A stretch of DNA of 64,000 nt from Clostridia bacterium (lineage in GTDB: Bacteria > Bacillota > Clostridia > Christensenellales > CAG-138): contig JAFRNW010000010.1 in assembly GCA_017429985.1 (NCBI GenBank), positions 69,700 to 133,699 on the forward strand, read 5' to 3'. Shown here in pieces: positions 20,655 to 30,007 of the stretch. A program made the translations under genes and the position numbers. How positions within the stretch are numbered: the stretch's first letter is position 1; every line of letters begins with the position of its first letter. Below the pieces are notes generated by a model that worked only from the letters and a program-made list of their open reading frames with translations, had not been told where the DNA came from and did no database searches.

Positions 20655-21650
20655 TTACAGTGCAGCAGCAGCCCTGTCGTTGCAGCCGAGCACGTCGACG
20701 ATCTTATGGGCGACCATGTTCTTGATCGCTTCACGGGCGGGCTTCAGATACTGGCGGGGATCGAAATGTTCCGGATGCTCTGCCATGTACTGGCGGATGC
20801 AAGCGGTCATGGCAAGACGCAGATCGCTGTCGATGTTGATCTTGCAGACTGCCATACGGGCAGCTTCCCGCAGCTGTTCTTCCGGAATACCGACTGCGTC
20901 GGGCATCTTTCCGCCGTTGGCGTTGATGATCTTGACGAATTCCTGCGGTACGGAAGAAGAGCCGTGCAGAACGATCGGGAATTCGGGGAGACGTTTTTCG
21001 ACTTCTTTCAGGATGTCGAAGCGGAGCGGCGGGGGAACCAGGAGGCCTTCCGCGTTGCGCGTGCACTGCGCGGCGGTGAACTTGTATGCGCCGTGGCTTG
21101 TGCCGATCGCGATCGCGAGGGAGTCGACGCCCGTGCGGGTCACGAAATCTTCGACTTCCTCGGGACGGGTATAGGAGGAATCCTCCGCAGCGACCTTGAC
21201 ATCATCCTCGATGCCGGCAAGCGTTCCGAGTTCGCCCTCGACGACTACGCCGTGATCATGCGCGTATTCGACGACCTGCTTTGTCAGTTTGATGTTCTCT
21301 TCGTACGGTTTGCTGGAGCCGTCGATCATGACGGAAGAGAAACCGCCGTCGATGCAGCTCTTGCACAGTTCAAAGGTGTCGCCGTGGTCCAGATGGACGC
21401 AGATCGGAAGCGCGAATCCGGCATGCTGCTCCGCGTCATCGATCGCAGCCTCGATCAGCTTCATCAGATAGATGTGGTTCGCATAGGCGCGCGCGCCTTT
21501 GCTGACCTGCAGGATAAGAGGGGCGTGATGCTCGGTCGCAGCAGCCGCGATACCCTGAATGATCTCCATGTTGTTGACGTTGAAGGCACCGACCGCATAA
21601 CCGTTCTTGTATGCATCGGCAAACATTTTTGTACTGGTTACAACAGGCAT
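20655..21650 (-). CDS. fba: Class II fructose-bisphosphate aldolase
   Basis: A 331-residue zinc aldolase that splits fructose 1,6-bisphosphate in glycolysis and makes it in gluconeogenesis. Zinc and catalytic residues are present in CVHLDHGDTFE (Asp-His-Gly), GTSHGAYKF and IVLHGSSSVPQEF, and the ELGTLAGIEDD loop is intact. It is slightly longer than many members (about 310). An AAGGAG ribosome site lies before the ATG at 21650. The promoter at 21697-21725 shares its -35 box with the divergent glycosyltransferase gene. Confidence 0.96.
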   Translation of the reverse strand: MPVVTSTKMFADAYKNGYAVGAFNVNNMEIIQGIAAAATEHHAPLILQVSKGARAYANHIYLMKLIEAAIDDAEQHAGFALPICVHLDHGDTFELCKSCIDGGFSSVMIDGSSKPYEENIKLTKQVVEYAHDHGVVVEGELGTLAGIEDDVKVAAEDSSYTRPEEVEDFVTRTGVDSLAIAIGTSHGAYKFTAAQCTRNAEGLLVPPPLRFDILKEVEKRLPEFPIVLHGSSSVPQEFVKIINANGGKMPDAVGIPEEQLREAARMAVCKINIDSDLRLAMTACIRQYMAEHPEHFDPRQYLKPAREAIKNMVAHKIVDVLGCNDRAAAAL

Positions 21651-21696
21651 ATGTTTATATCTCCTTAGTTAAAAATGGTTTGGTTCATGCGTACAT

Positions 21697-21725
21697 ATTA
21701 TACAATCCGACGGCGTAAATTGCAA
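21697..21725 (-). promoter_or_regulatory. Promoter of fba
   Basis: On the minus strand TTGCAA (21720-21725) and TATAAT (21697-21702) are spaced by 17 bases, about 47 bases upstream of the fba start. The TTGCAA is palindromic and also serves the opposite promoter. Confidence 0.75.
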
Positions 21726-21748
21726 TGAATCGCTTTCTCAGTTATAAT
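21720..21748 (+). promoter_or_regulatory. Promoter of the GtrB-like glycosyltransferase gene
   Basis: TTGCAA (21720-21725) and TATAAT (21743-21748) are spaced by 17 bases. The expected start is near 21755, between this element and the GGAGG site, which favours the ATG at 21782 over one at 21725. Confidence 0.75.
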
Positions 21749-21781
21749 GAGAGCGGCAAAAAAACAACACGGAGGCGCTTT

Positions 21782-22729
21782 ATGAGCTCAAAATCACTTT
21801 CGCTGATCATCCCGGTTTTCAACGAGGAAGAGGTCCTGCAGACGTCCTACGAGCGGATGCGCGAGGCCATGGAGAAGACCGGATATCCGTATGAGATCAT
21901 CTACGTGAACGACGGAAGCCGTGACGGATCCATGAGGATCCTGAGGGAGATCGCAGGACAGGACGGAAAAGTCAGAGTGCTTTCGTTTTCCAGAAATTTC
22001 GGCCACCAGACAGCTGTGACATGCGGAATGGACGCCGCCTGCGGCGACGCGCTGATCATCATCGACGTGGACCTTCAGGATCCTCCGGAACTGATCCCGG
22101 ACATGGTGAAACGGTGGGAAGAAGGCGTTGACATCGTTTACGGGAAGAGGCTGAAGCGGCAGGGCGAAACGCTCTTCAAGAAACTGACCGCGGCGGCATA
22201 CTACCGGCTGCTCGCCTGGATGAGCGCGTATCCGATCCCGCTGGACACAGGGGACTTCCGCCTGCTGGACAGGAAGGTCGCGGACGTTTTCCTGCGCATG
22301 CGCGAGCATAACCGTTTTCTCCGGGGCATGTCCGCATGGATGGGATTCCGGGCGGAACCGATCGAATACGAACGCCATGAACGGTTCGCCGGCAGCACCA
22401 AGTACACGCTGAAGAAGATGCTGCGGCTTGCCACGGACGGGATCACCGGCTTTTCGGACAAGCCGCTGACCTTGCCCGGCGCGGCGGGCATCGCCGTGTG
22501 CGGGATCGCGGGGCTCGGACTGATCGCGCTGATCGTATGTGCATGTACCTGCGGTGTGGCGCCGTGGCTCTGGGCTGCGGACGGGATCGTGCTTCTGCAG
22601 GGACTCATCCTCTGCTTCATGGGGCTCCAGGGCATGTATTTCGGGCGGATGTACGACGAGCTGAAAGGCAGACCACTCTATATCGTGGCGGAGCGCATCA
22701 ACTGTCCTGCGGAGCGGAACGACCGCTGA
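21782..22729 (+). CDS. Glycosyltransferase family 2, GtrB/YkcC-like, membrane-bound
   Basis: A 315-residue GT-A enzyme with SLIIPVFNEEEVL at the start, the metal-binding DVDLQDPPELIPDM, and a TYxLKKML-like KYTLKKMLRLATDGI before two C-terminal membrane helices (about residues 230-300). This build is that of transferases placing one sugar on undecaprenyl phosphate (GtrB, CsbB, YkcC). The start at the ATG 21782 follows CACGGAGGCGC. No GtrA flippase gene is adjacent. It stands alone between fba and gap, so its polymer is not known. Confidence 0.88.
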   Translation: MSSKSLSLIIPVFNEEEVLQTSYERMREAMEKTGYPYEIIYVNDGSRDGSMRILREIAGQDGKVRVLSFSRNFGHQTAVTCGMDAACGDALIIIDVDLQDPPELIPDMVKRWEEGVDIVYGKRLKRQGETLFKKLTAAAYYRLLAWMSAYPIPLDTGDFRLLDRKVADVFLRMREHNRFLRGMSAWMGFRAEPIEYERHERFAGSTKYTLKKMLRLATDGITGFSDKPLTLPGAAGIAVCGIAGLGLIALIVCACTCGVAPWLWAADGIVLLQGLILCFMGLQGMYFGRMYDELKGRPLYIVAERINCPAERNDR

Positions 22730-22749
22730 CAGGCATTATATATTTTCAG

Positions 22750-22779
22750 TTGGACATTTGGCTAGTTTGATGGTAAGAT
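22750..22779 (+). promoter_or_regulatory. Candidate promoter of gap
   Basis: TTGGAC and TAAGAT are spaced by 18 bases, about 70 bases upstream of the gap start codon. Confidence 0.5.
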
Positions 22780-22790
22780 AATCACGGTAA

Positions 22791-23858
<1,068 letters not shown>

Positions 23859-23886
23859 GGTTTGACTGAAAATTGGGGATAGAAAC

Positions 23887-23930
23887 ATACCCTGCTGAGT
23901 TCAGATTCGAGCACAAGCGGGGTATTTTTT
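23887..23930 (+). terminator. Intrinsic terminator of gap
   Basis: ATACCCTGCT pairs with AGCGGGGTAT (one G-T pair) around a 19-base loop, followed by TTTTTT. Confidence 0.85.
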
Positions 23931-23945
23931 AATTGTGACACATAG

Positions 23946-23974
23946 TTGAGAGAATCTGAGATCTTAAGTATAAT
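23946..23974 (+). promoter_or_regulatory. Candidate promoter at the left edge of the AT-rich island
   Basis: TTGAGA and TATAAT are spaced by 17 bases. The predicted start near 23981 leaves a leader of about 160 bases before the membrane protein gene at 24142. Confidence 0.6.
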
Positions 23975-24141
23975 CAGGGTACAGACTATTCTTGGAAGAA
24001 GCATTCATATTGAACACCATCAAATTACATATTATACATCCTACTCAAGCAGTACATGATGCAGTTGCAATATTGCTTTTGGGTGAAGAGATTTGATTTT
24101 TTTAGAGAGATTTTCATAGAGAAAAGGAGGTTGCTACACAC

Positions 24142-25827
24142 ATGATTGCAACCAGCCAGCAAAAGCGATCAATCCTAATCTGTTTATATACATTATTACT
24201 CATTGCATTATCTATCTTTCTTTTTTGGAAATGTCGGTACGGATATGCAAATGCGGACGAGACTTTTTTTATTGCTGTCCCATTCCGCTTGTGTAGGGGG
24301 GACAGTTTGTTTGTTCACGAATGGAATCCCGCTCAGCTGTTTAGCTTTCTCCTTTATCCAGCTGTGCGTTTATTCCTTGGATTTATGGGAAGTACAGAGG
24401 GAATCCTTCTTGCTTTTCGCTATCTATTTACTATTTCTTGGATATTGTGTGCGATTTTTATTGTTTATCGGTTTAGATTTATCTCATTACAAGGAGGAAT
24501 GCTAGCTTCCATATTGTTTTTGCTTTTTACCCCGTCTGGGATTATGGCTCTTAGCTACAATTCTATGGGAATAATGTTAGTTCTGGCAACTTGTATTATT
24601 CTTGCTACTGCTAAAACGCGAATTGCGTTCCAGCATTGTATTGCTGGGATCCTGTTTGCAGGAGCGGTTTTGTGCTGCCCTTATTTAGTGTTCCTATATT
24701 TGTTCTTTACAATTATCATTATCATTTTGGGAATTAAAAAAAAGTGGTTGATTAAAGAATGGCTTTTTTTTAGTTTTGGATGTTTGATTTTATTCGTAGT
24801 GTTTCTGCTTTTTTTGTTAAATCGTGCACGGCTATCTGACATTATTGAAGCTTTACCGCAATTATTGAAACATCCGACGCATGCTTATACCCCATTACAT
24901 TTGCAGATATATAAATTTATTAAGACGATTTTATACTGCAATAGTATTTTCGATTGGGGTTTGTTATTCGCAGTACTAACAATGATAATTTCGAGGATCG
25001 TAAAGGATAAGTTTGTTGGGCTCGCGGTATTAAGTCTCATAGTTATCGCTTTACAAGTGGCCTTCTTAGTTGAAGACCCGTTTATTAACCATGTTATGTT
25101 TCCGATTAATATTATTGCACCATTTTTTTTGCTGCACACCTCACATTACGCAAAAGATCTCCGAAATATATTTCTGACATTTTGGCTGCCAGGCGCTTTA
25201 TACACTTTTTGCATTTTTCTTTCATCGGACACGGGCTTTTTTGCTATATCTGCAGCATCTAGTGTTATGACTGTTGCAACAGTCATAATGCTTTGCAAAT
25301 ATCTGTCAGGTTCTTTTTGCGAAATGAAGTCAAGATACACAGCTTGCATAATAATAGTTGCCCTAACACTTTTGATAGGAGTTCAATTTGGAGAAGAATT
25401 GTGGTTTCGATATTCATATGTTTTTTGGGAGGATCAGGGAGTGCGTGGACAAACAGTTTGTGCACAAAGCGGACCGGAAAAGGGAATACTGATGACTCCC
25501 CAAAGATTTAAAAAATATACAATATTGGAGCAGGACATGTCGATAATTCGTTCGGACTCAGCAATCAAAAACTTATTAGTGCTATCAAGCACCTCACATG
25601 GGTATCTGTTAGCTGATAAGAATATGTCTACGTATTCAGCGTGGTTAGGTAATGTTAACGATAACAGTATTAGTCAATTGGACACTTATTTTTCTATGAA
25701 TCCAGATAAAACTCCTGATGGTATTTTTATTGAAGAGCGATACAGTAAGTATATTGATCATTACTTAAGAGATGGTTATTATCACTGTGAGAAAATGCCG
25801 TCTGGGGCGTATTTGCTTAAGAGATGA
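24142..25827 (+). CDS. Polytopic membrane protein, possible GT-C glycosyltransferase
   Basis: A 561-residue protein with about ten to eleven hydrophobic segments in the first 430 residues and a soluble C-terminal part. The first extracytoplasmic loop holds NADETFFIAVPFRL; acidic pairs in this place are catalytic in GT-C sugar transferases that use lipid-linked donors. I do not recognise a closer family. AAAAGGAGG precedes the ATG at a good distance. Base composition is much more AT-rich than the flanking gap gene, which suggests transfer. It lies alone in an AT-rich island. A role in cell-surface sugar transfer is inferred from topology only. Confidence 0.7.
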   Translation: MIATSQQKRSILICLYTLLLIALSIFLFWKCRYGYANADETFFIAVPFRLCRGDSLFVHEWNPAQLFSFLLYPAVRLFLGFMGSTEGILLAFRYLFTISWILCAIFIVYRFRFISLQGGMLASILFLLFTPSGIMALSYNSMGIMLVLATCIILATAKTRIAFQHCIAGILFAGAVLCCPYLVFLYLFFTIIIIILGIKKKWLIKEWLFFSFGCLILFVVFLLFLLNRARLSDIIEALPQLLKHPTHAYTPLHLQIYKFIKTILYCNSIFDWGLLFAVLTMIISRIVKDKFVGLAVLSLIVIALQVAFLVEDPFINHVMFPINIIAPFFLLHTSHYAKDLRNIFLTFWLPGALYTFCIFLSSDTGFFAISAASSVMTVATVIMLCKYLSGSFCEMKSRYTACIIIVALTLLIGVQFGEELWFRYSYVFWEDQGVRGQTVCAQSGPEKGILMTPQRFKKYTILEQDMSIIRSDSAIKNLLVLSSTSHGYLLADKNMSTYSAWLGNVNDNSISQLDTYFSMNPDKTPDGIFIEERYSKYIDHYLRDGYYHCEKMPSGAYLLKR

Positions 25828-26329
25828 TACTCGAGAGCAGTTCTGACTATCCGACAAACTAGTCATGAGCATATTTATATGGGTATCTATTAAGCTGTTT
25901 GCATATGAACAGTATTAGTACAGCTATTATTTAGAGATTATTCTCTTATCGTTCATGATTGTCAAATGAAGCAATTGACTCGCAAGGTGCTATATCTTCT
26001 AAGTATCTCGTGTATTAGAATTATTAACGGATTATGAAAATAGGATTTAAAGAATAAACCATGTAAAGGGACATAAACAATGGAACATTTTGAAACTCAT
26101 AGATTAATGGGACATTTTCAGATTATAATATGTTAAAAGCCATGATATTATGAAAAATCTGCTAAAGAATTGAAACTGTTGCCCTTAAAGAATCTGAGAT
26201 GGCTATGATCATTTATTACCACTGCAACATCAGCTTGAATAATAGGGAAAGAAATAGGCACACTGCGGCTCAATGGGGTATCTAGTTTAGATAGAAAAGA
26301 TAATATCTTAATCTGTCGGATAAAAGAAT
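25828..26329. other. AT-rich non-coding stretch, likely decayed mobile DNA
   Basis: About 500 bases with stops in all frames apart from one short reverse frame. The repeated words near 26068-26118 suggest the end of a lost insertion sequence. No terminator or strong promoter is seen. Confidence 0.5.
26068..26118. repeat. Spaced GGGACAT-type repeats, possible insertion-sequence end
   Basis: GGGACAT (26068), GGAACATTTT (26082) and GGGACATTTT (26109) occur in the same direction within 51 bases. Multiple repeats of this sort are typical of the ends of IS21-family elements. No istA or istB coding remains are visible, so this is only a possible scar. Confidence 0.35.
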
Positions 26330-27385
26330 ATGGACTATTACTGGAAGAAAAAGACAATTTTGTCATTCATGCTAAGCGTGATGGTGACATGGATCCATAC
26401 ATCTGCATTCGAGCAGTATACACTGCAACTGCCGTATCAGGCAGGAATGTCGGAAGCGGTGACGATATGCGGGTATTTCTTTCAGTACACGGTCTGCAGA
26501 GTCGCGGTTCCGCTTTTTTTCATGATGGCCGGAGCAAATTTCTTCCGGAACTACAGCAGCGACATGTACGGCAGGAAACTATTGTCCAGGGCGAGATCCC
26601 TCTTGATCCCGTACCTTGCCTGGAACACGCTGGTCATGCTCTTCTATATTGTTACTTCCTATACAGCCGTATCGCAGTTCTTTACGGGACGGGAGAAATT
26701 TGTTCTTTCCGTTTCCAATGTGGTGGAAGCGATTCTGTTCCGCAAATGCAACTATGTATTCTGGTTCATGTATGACCTCATTATCTATACGATTCTTACG
26801 CCTGTTTTTGATCTCCTGACCTCCAGGAAATGGATCGGCTGGCTGTTCACCGCGGGCACGCTGTTCCTCCCGATGTTGAAACTCGGGATATTCGATGTGA
26901 TTCGGATCGATGAGTCCTATATGGTCTTTTATGCGTTCGGTTGCATGATCGGGAAGCATTATTTCCATCTCTTCACACAGAGGTCGGAGAGATCCGTCCG
27001 CATGGTGTCCATCCTGATTTGTGCGGCGTGCATGACGCTGCAGATGCTTCACAAGTGCGGGATCTTGACCCTGCCCGGCGTTGCCATGAACGCGCTTATC
27101 CTTGTTTTTGCGCTTGCGTTCTGGAATGCTGCGGACGCTGTCGTTCCAGCGGTCCGCGAGCGCACTTTCATGAAGTCGACGATGTTTATTTACGCGCTTC
27201 ATCCGGATGTTTCCGCCGTGATCGTGAAGTGCATCTATCTGCTCGGCCCGAAGAGAATGTGGATGGCTTTTGTCAATTTCGGGATTTCAGCCGTGCTGAC
27301 GGTCGTGGTGATCTGTATCGCCGCAGAGCTGCTGCGCCGGTATCTTCCGAAAACGTATGGTGTGCTTGCAGGATTCAGGAAATAA
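26330..27385 (+). CDS. Acyltransferase family 3 membrane protein
   Basis: A 351-residue protein with about ten membrane helices. Near the N-terminus the family's catalytic histidine is present in MLSVMVTWIHTSAFE. PLFFMMAGANFF and SLLIPYLAWNTLVMLFY are typical of the acyltransferase-3 family, which O-acetylates surface sugars. No clear ribosome site precedes the ATG at 26330, and base composition changes from AT-rich to normal around 26380. The 5' end may therefore be a junction with the AT-rich stretch. The stop codon abuts that of the converging SMR gene with no spacer. A link to the amino-sugar operon opposite is plausible but not shown. Confidence 0.82.
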   Translation: MDYYWKKKTILSFMLSVMVTWIHTSAFEQYTLQLPYQAGMSEAVTICGYFFQYTVCRVAVPLFFMMAGANFFRNYSSDMYGRKLLSRARSLLIPYLAWNTLVMLFYIVTSYTAVSQFFTGREKFVLSVSNVVEAILFRKCNYVFWFMYDLIIYTILTPVFDLLTSRKWIGWLFTAGTLFLPMLKLGIFDVIRIDESYMVFYAFGCMIGKHYFHLFTQRSERSVRMVSILICAACMTLQMLHKCGILTLPGVAMNALILVFALAFWNAADAVVPAVRERTFMKSTMFIYALHPDVSAVIVKCIYLLGPKRMWMAFVNFGISAVLTVVVICIAAELLRRYLPKTYGVLAGFRK

Positions 27386-27736
27386 TCAAGGGATTGCCGT
27401 CAGAATCACGCCCGCGATGATCAGGATCAGCGCGGCGATTTTTTTTGCGTTGATTTTTTCCTGGAAGATCAGAATGCCGAAGGCCGTTACATACAGATAG
27501 CTTGTCGATTCCAGAACGGGACCGAGCGAAAGCGGGACTCCCCGGTAGGCATATACGGTCAGAAAAGTGCATGCGACGAACAGGATATAAGCGAAGATTA
27601 CCTGCGGATTCAGATACTCCGAAAGGAATGTCGGATGCGGTTTCAGCGCCGCTTTTTTGAGCAGGACCTGCGAGACGGCGCCTGTCAGAACAGAGAACAA
27701 CATGATGAGAATGTACAGCGTGCTATTTTCCTGCAT
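27386..27736 (-). CDS. SMR/EamA-type small membrane protein, second half of a flippase pair
   Basis: A 116-residue protein with four membrane helices (LYILIMLFSVLTGAVSQVLL, VIFAYILFVACTFLTVYAY, SYLYVTAFGILIFQ, IAALILIIAGVILTAI). Size and build match ArnE and ArnF, the paired subunits that flip undecaprenyl-phosphate aminoarabinose in enterics. The ATG at 27736 follows GGGAGG. A start further upstream would overlap the partner gene more deeply. It overlaps the preceding SMR gene by 14 bases. A drug exporter is an alternative, but the neighbours favour sugar-lipid export. Confidence 0.8.
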   Translation of the reverse strand: MQENSTLYILIMLFSVLTGAVSQVLLKKAALKPHPTFLSEYLNPQVIFAYILFVACTFLTVYAYRGVPLSLGPVLESTSYLYVTAFGILIFQEKINAKKIAALILIIAGVILTAIP

Positions 27737-28106
27737 GACCGGCCTCCCTGTCTGATATGGAGAACAGAACGATACCGCAGATGACAAGAAGGACCCCCGC
27801 GATCTGCCGGAAGTTCAGTGTCTCGTGAAACAGCAGAACACCAAACACCACGCCCCAGATCACGGTGATCGATTTGTGCGCATATGCTGCTGTGAGGGGA
27901 ATCCTCTTCAGAACCTGCTGCCATCCGACGGCATAAACACCCAGAAGCAGGAGATTGAGTCCGTAATACAGAAAGAACTGTCTGGTCCCGAATAACGAGC
28001 CGGCAGCTTTTTTACTGAAGATGCAGGCGACCGCATAGACAAGAAGCAGAATATGCAGGAGCAGGTATATACCGCCCCTGTTTTTTTTCAGATCATTGCC
28101 CTGCAT
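27723..28106 (-). CDS. SMR/EamA-type small membrane protein, first half of a flippase pair
   Basis: A 127-residue four-helix protein (IYLLLHILLLVYAVACIF, FFLYYGLNLLLLGVYAVGWQ, KSITVIWGVVFGVLLF, IAGVLLVICGIVLFSI). It is clearly related in build to the partner gene downstream. The ALKRIPLTxAY-like VLKRIPLTAAYAHKSITVIW stretch matches the third-helix region of SMR proteins. Two unequal SMR genes in a row usually form one heterodimeric transporter. It overlaps the formyltransferase gene by 14 bases. Confidence 0.8.
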   Translation of the reverse strand: MQGNDLKKNRGGIYLLLHILLLVYAVACIFSKKAAGSLFGTRQFFLYYGLNLLLLGVYAVGWQQVLKRIPLTAAYAHKSITVIWGVVFGVLLFHETLNFRQIAGVLLVICGIVLFSISDREAGHAGK

Positions 28107-29028
28107 CTGACCGTTTTCCCAGGCGGCATCTCAGTTTGGAGAACAGTGCAGGCGTCCCGTCCTCCTGCTCCGCTTCCAGAATGCACAGCATCCCGGAGCC
28201 GCAGATCACGGCGGGGATATTGTCCCGGATGCTCCATATCTTGCCCGGCTGCCGGATGGCGAAAGGCAGGTCCTCCTTCAGGACTTCCGACCGGCGGATG
28301 ATGATTTTGCTGCCGTCATAATAGGTATATGCCCCCAGATAAGGATCGCCGAGCGCGCGGATGAAGTCATAGATCCGGTTGGCGGAATCCGCCCATTGGA
28401 TCTCACAGTCGGAAGGATCCCTCCAGATACTGTAGGTGGCTTCCGATTCATTCTGCGGAACGGCTGAAAGATCCCCGCTGTTCATCCCCGTCAGCAGATC
28501 GGACAGCATTTCGGCGTAGAGCTCCGCCTGACGGTCCACGATTTCCTTCATATACATGTCTTTGGGGATGGCGAGGGAACGCTGGAGCACGATGGCGCCT
28601 CTGTCGACTTCTTCCGTCGCGAACAGAGCGGAAACACCGACGGTATCATCTCCGCACAGTATGGCGGTTGCGGTCGGGGTAAACCCTCGGTACTTCGGAA
28701 GGAGAGAATCATGGAACACGATGAGCGGGTGAACGAGTGATTCGTTGATCGTCAGCGGGATCAGATACTTCCAGGAAATCGCGACTGCGCCGGAAAACCG
28801 CTCTTCGCGGACAAACGCGTCGAGATCGTTCCGCACTGTTTTCCAGAACCGGAACGGGATTCGGAACGCTTCGCAAAGATCCCGGATATCCTCGCTCCAG
28901 TCATGCACGACGTTCGTTTCGTGGAAGGAAACGACGCATCCGATCTCGCTAGCGCGTCCGGAATCGGTCAGCTTTTTCAGAGAACGGAAGCCTTTTTCGG
29001 TTGCAAGAAAGAGAAGGATTTTAATCAT
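28093..29028 (-). CDS. Formyltransferase family protein (ArnA N-domain/Fmt-like)
   Basis: A 311-residue protein. The N-terminal formyltransferase domain (about 1-195) has FHDSLLPKYRGFTPT and EEVDRGAIVLQ. The C-terminal domain resembles the FMT C-domain (IQWADSANRIYDFIRALGDPYLGA). In Fmt and ArnA the loop reads Asn-x-His-x-Ser-Leu-Leu-Pro; here the catalytic Asn position is Val, while His and Asp remain. The likely role is N-formylation of a 4-amino sugar from 10-formyl-tetrahydrofolate, or an altered reaction. The ATG at 29028 (MIKILLF) is chosen over one 15 codons upstream, because AGGAGGGCAAGA precedes it. It overlaps the upstream gene by eight bases. Confidence 0.8.
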   Translation of the reverse strand: MIKILLFLATEKGFRSLKKLTDSGRASEIGCVVSFHETNVVHDWSEDIRDLCEAFRIPFRFWKTVRNDLDAFVREERFSGAVAISWKYLIPLTINESLVHPLIVFHDSLLPKYRGFTPTATAILCGDDTVGVSALFATEEVDRGAIVLQRSLAIPKDMYMKEIVDRQAELYAEMLSDLLTGMNSGDLSAVPQNESEATYSIWRDPSDCEIQWADSANRIYDFIRALGDPYLGAYTYYDGSKIIIRRSEVLKEDLPFAIRQPGKIWSIRDNIPAVICGSGMLCILEAEQEDGTPALFSKLRCRLGKRSDAGQ

Positions 29029-29995
29029 TCTTGCCCTCCTCCGGGTCGGTGTTGACGGTCTGCCGGATGACATACTGGGGAGAATTATTGAGAGAGATAT
29101 AGATTCGTCCGATGTACTCCCCGATCAGTCCGAGGCTGAGCAGGATCAGCCCGCCGAGAATGAGCAGAACGACGATAATGGATGTGTATCCGAGGATCCG
29201 GACGGATTCCGGATGGATCAGTTTGCGGATCACGGCTACAAGCGCCCAGATAAAGCCTCCCACGGCGGCGGCAATGCCGATGACCGTGGAAACCCGGAGC
29301 GGTTTCACGGAAAAAGCGGTGAATCCGTTGAAAAAAAGCGCCAGTGATTTTCGGAAGGTATATCCGGTGGCTTTTCCGTCCCCGCGGTCACGTTCCTCCA
29401 TTTCAACGGGAAGGATGCGTCCCGTGGCTCGAAGCACCAGCCCCTCCAGATAGGGATATGGATTCTTATAGCGCAGGATCTCGTCAACAACGAACCGTTT
29501 CAGCAGGCTGAAATTCTCGAAATACATGTTTTTCGGCTTGTTGAGCATGACGGTTCCGACCTTCATGTTGATCCAGCTGCCGAAGTTCTTCCAGAAGGCC
29601 TGTTTTTTCTTCCTGTATTTGGCGGTCGCTGCGTCATATGCCCCGCTCTGGACGGGATCCAGCAGTTTCCACAGTTCACAGACGGGAGACTGGCAGTCAT
29701 CGTCAAGATTGACGACATAATCGCCGGTTACAAAGGCGTACCCCGCAAGAATGGCGGCATGTTTTCCCATGTTCTTTGCCAGATCGATCACCTTGATGCG
29801 CGTATCCTCCGCCGCAAGGCGCAGCAGCACATCCAGAACGCGGTCGGGAGAGCTGTCGTTGACGCATATGATCTCATAAGTGTACCCGTCCCGCTGTGAA
29901 ACGGTACTGCGGATTTCCTCTATGACGGCTTCGATCGTATCCTCGCTTCTGTAGCAGGGAATGACAAAACTCAGTTTCGCTTGCTTCTCGTTCAT
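29021..29995 (-). CDS. Glycosyltransferase family 2, ArnC/DPMS-like, undecaprenyl-phosphate sugar transferase
   Basis: A 324-residue enzyme with LSFVIPCYRSEDTIEAVIEE, the metal-site NLDDDCQSPVCE, and two C-terminal membrane helices (VIGIAAAVGGFIWALVAVI; SIIVVLLILGGLILLSLGLIGEYIGRIY). The build is that of ArnC and dolichol-phosphate-mannose synthases, which place a sugar on undecaprenyl phosphate at the cytosolic face. Its neighbours (aminotransferase before; formyltransferase and SMR pair after) suggest that the donor is an activated amino sugar. Confidence 0.9.
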   Translation of the reverse strand: MNEKQAKLSFVIPCYRSEDTIEAVIEEIRSTVSQRDGYTYEIICVNDSSPDRVLDVLLRLAAEDTRIKVIDLAKNMGKHAAILAGYAFVTGDYVVNLDDDCQSPVCELWKLLDPVQSGAYDAATAKYRKKKQAFWKNFGSWINMKVGTVMLNKPKNMYFENFSLLKRFVVDEILRYKNPYPYLEGLVLRATGRILPVEMEERDRGDGKATGYTFRKSLALFFNGFTAFSVKPLRVSTVIGIAAAVGGFIWALVAVIRKLIHPESVRILGYTSIIVVLLILGGLILLSLGLIGEYIGRIYISLNNSPQYVIRQTVNTDPEEGKND

Positions 29996-30007
29996 GGCTT
30001 TCTCCGA

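Noticed and set aside
26148-26366. A 72-codon minus-strand frame in the AT-rich stretch
   Set aside because: It has no ribosome site, no recognised motif and overlaps the acyltransferase start. It may be a relic of a lost gene, but the evidence is too thin.
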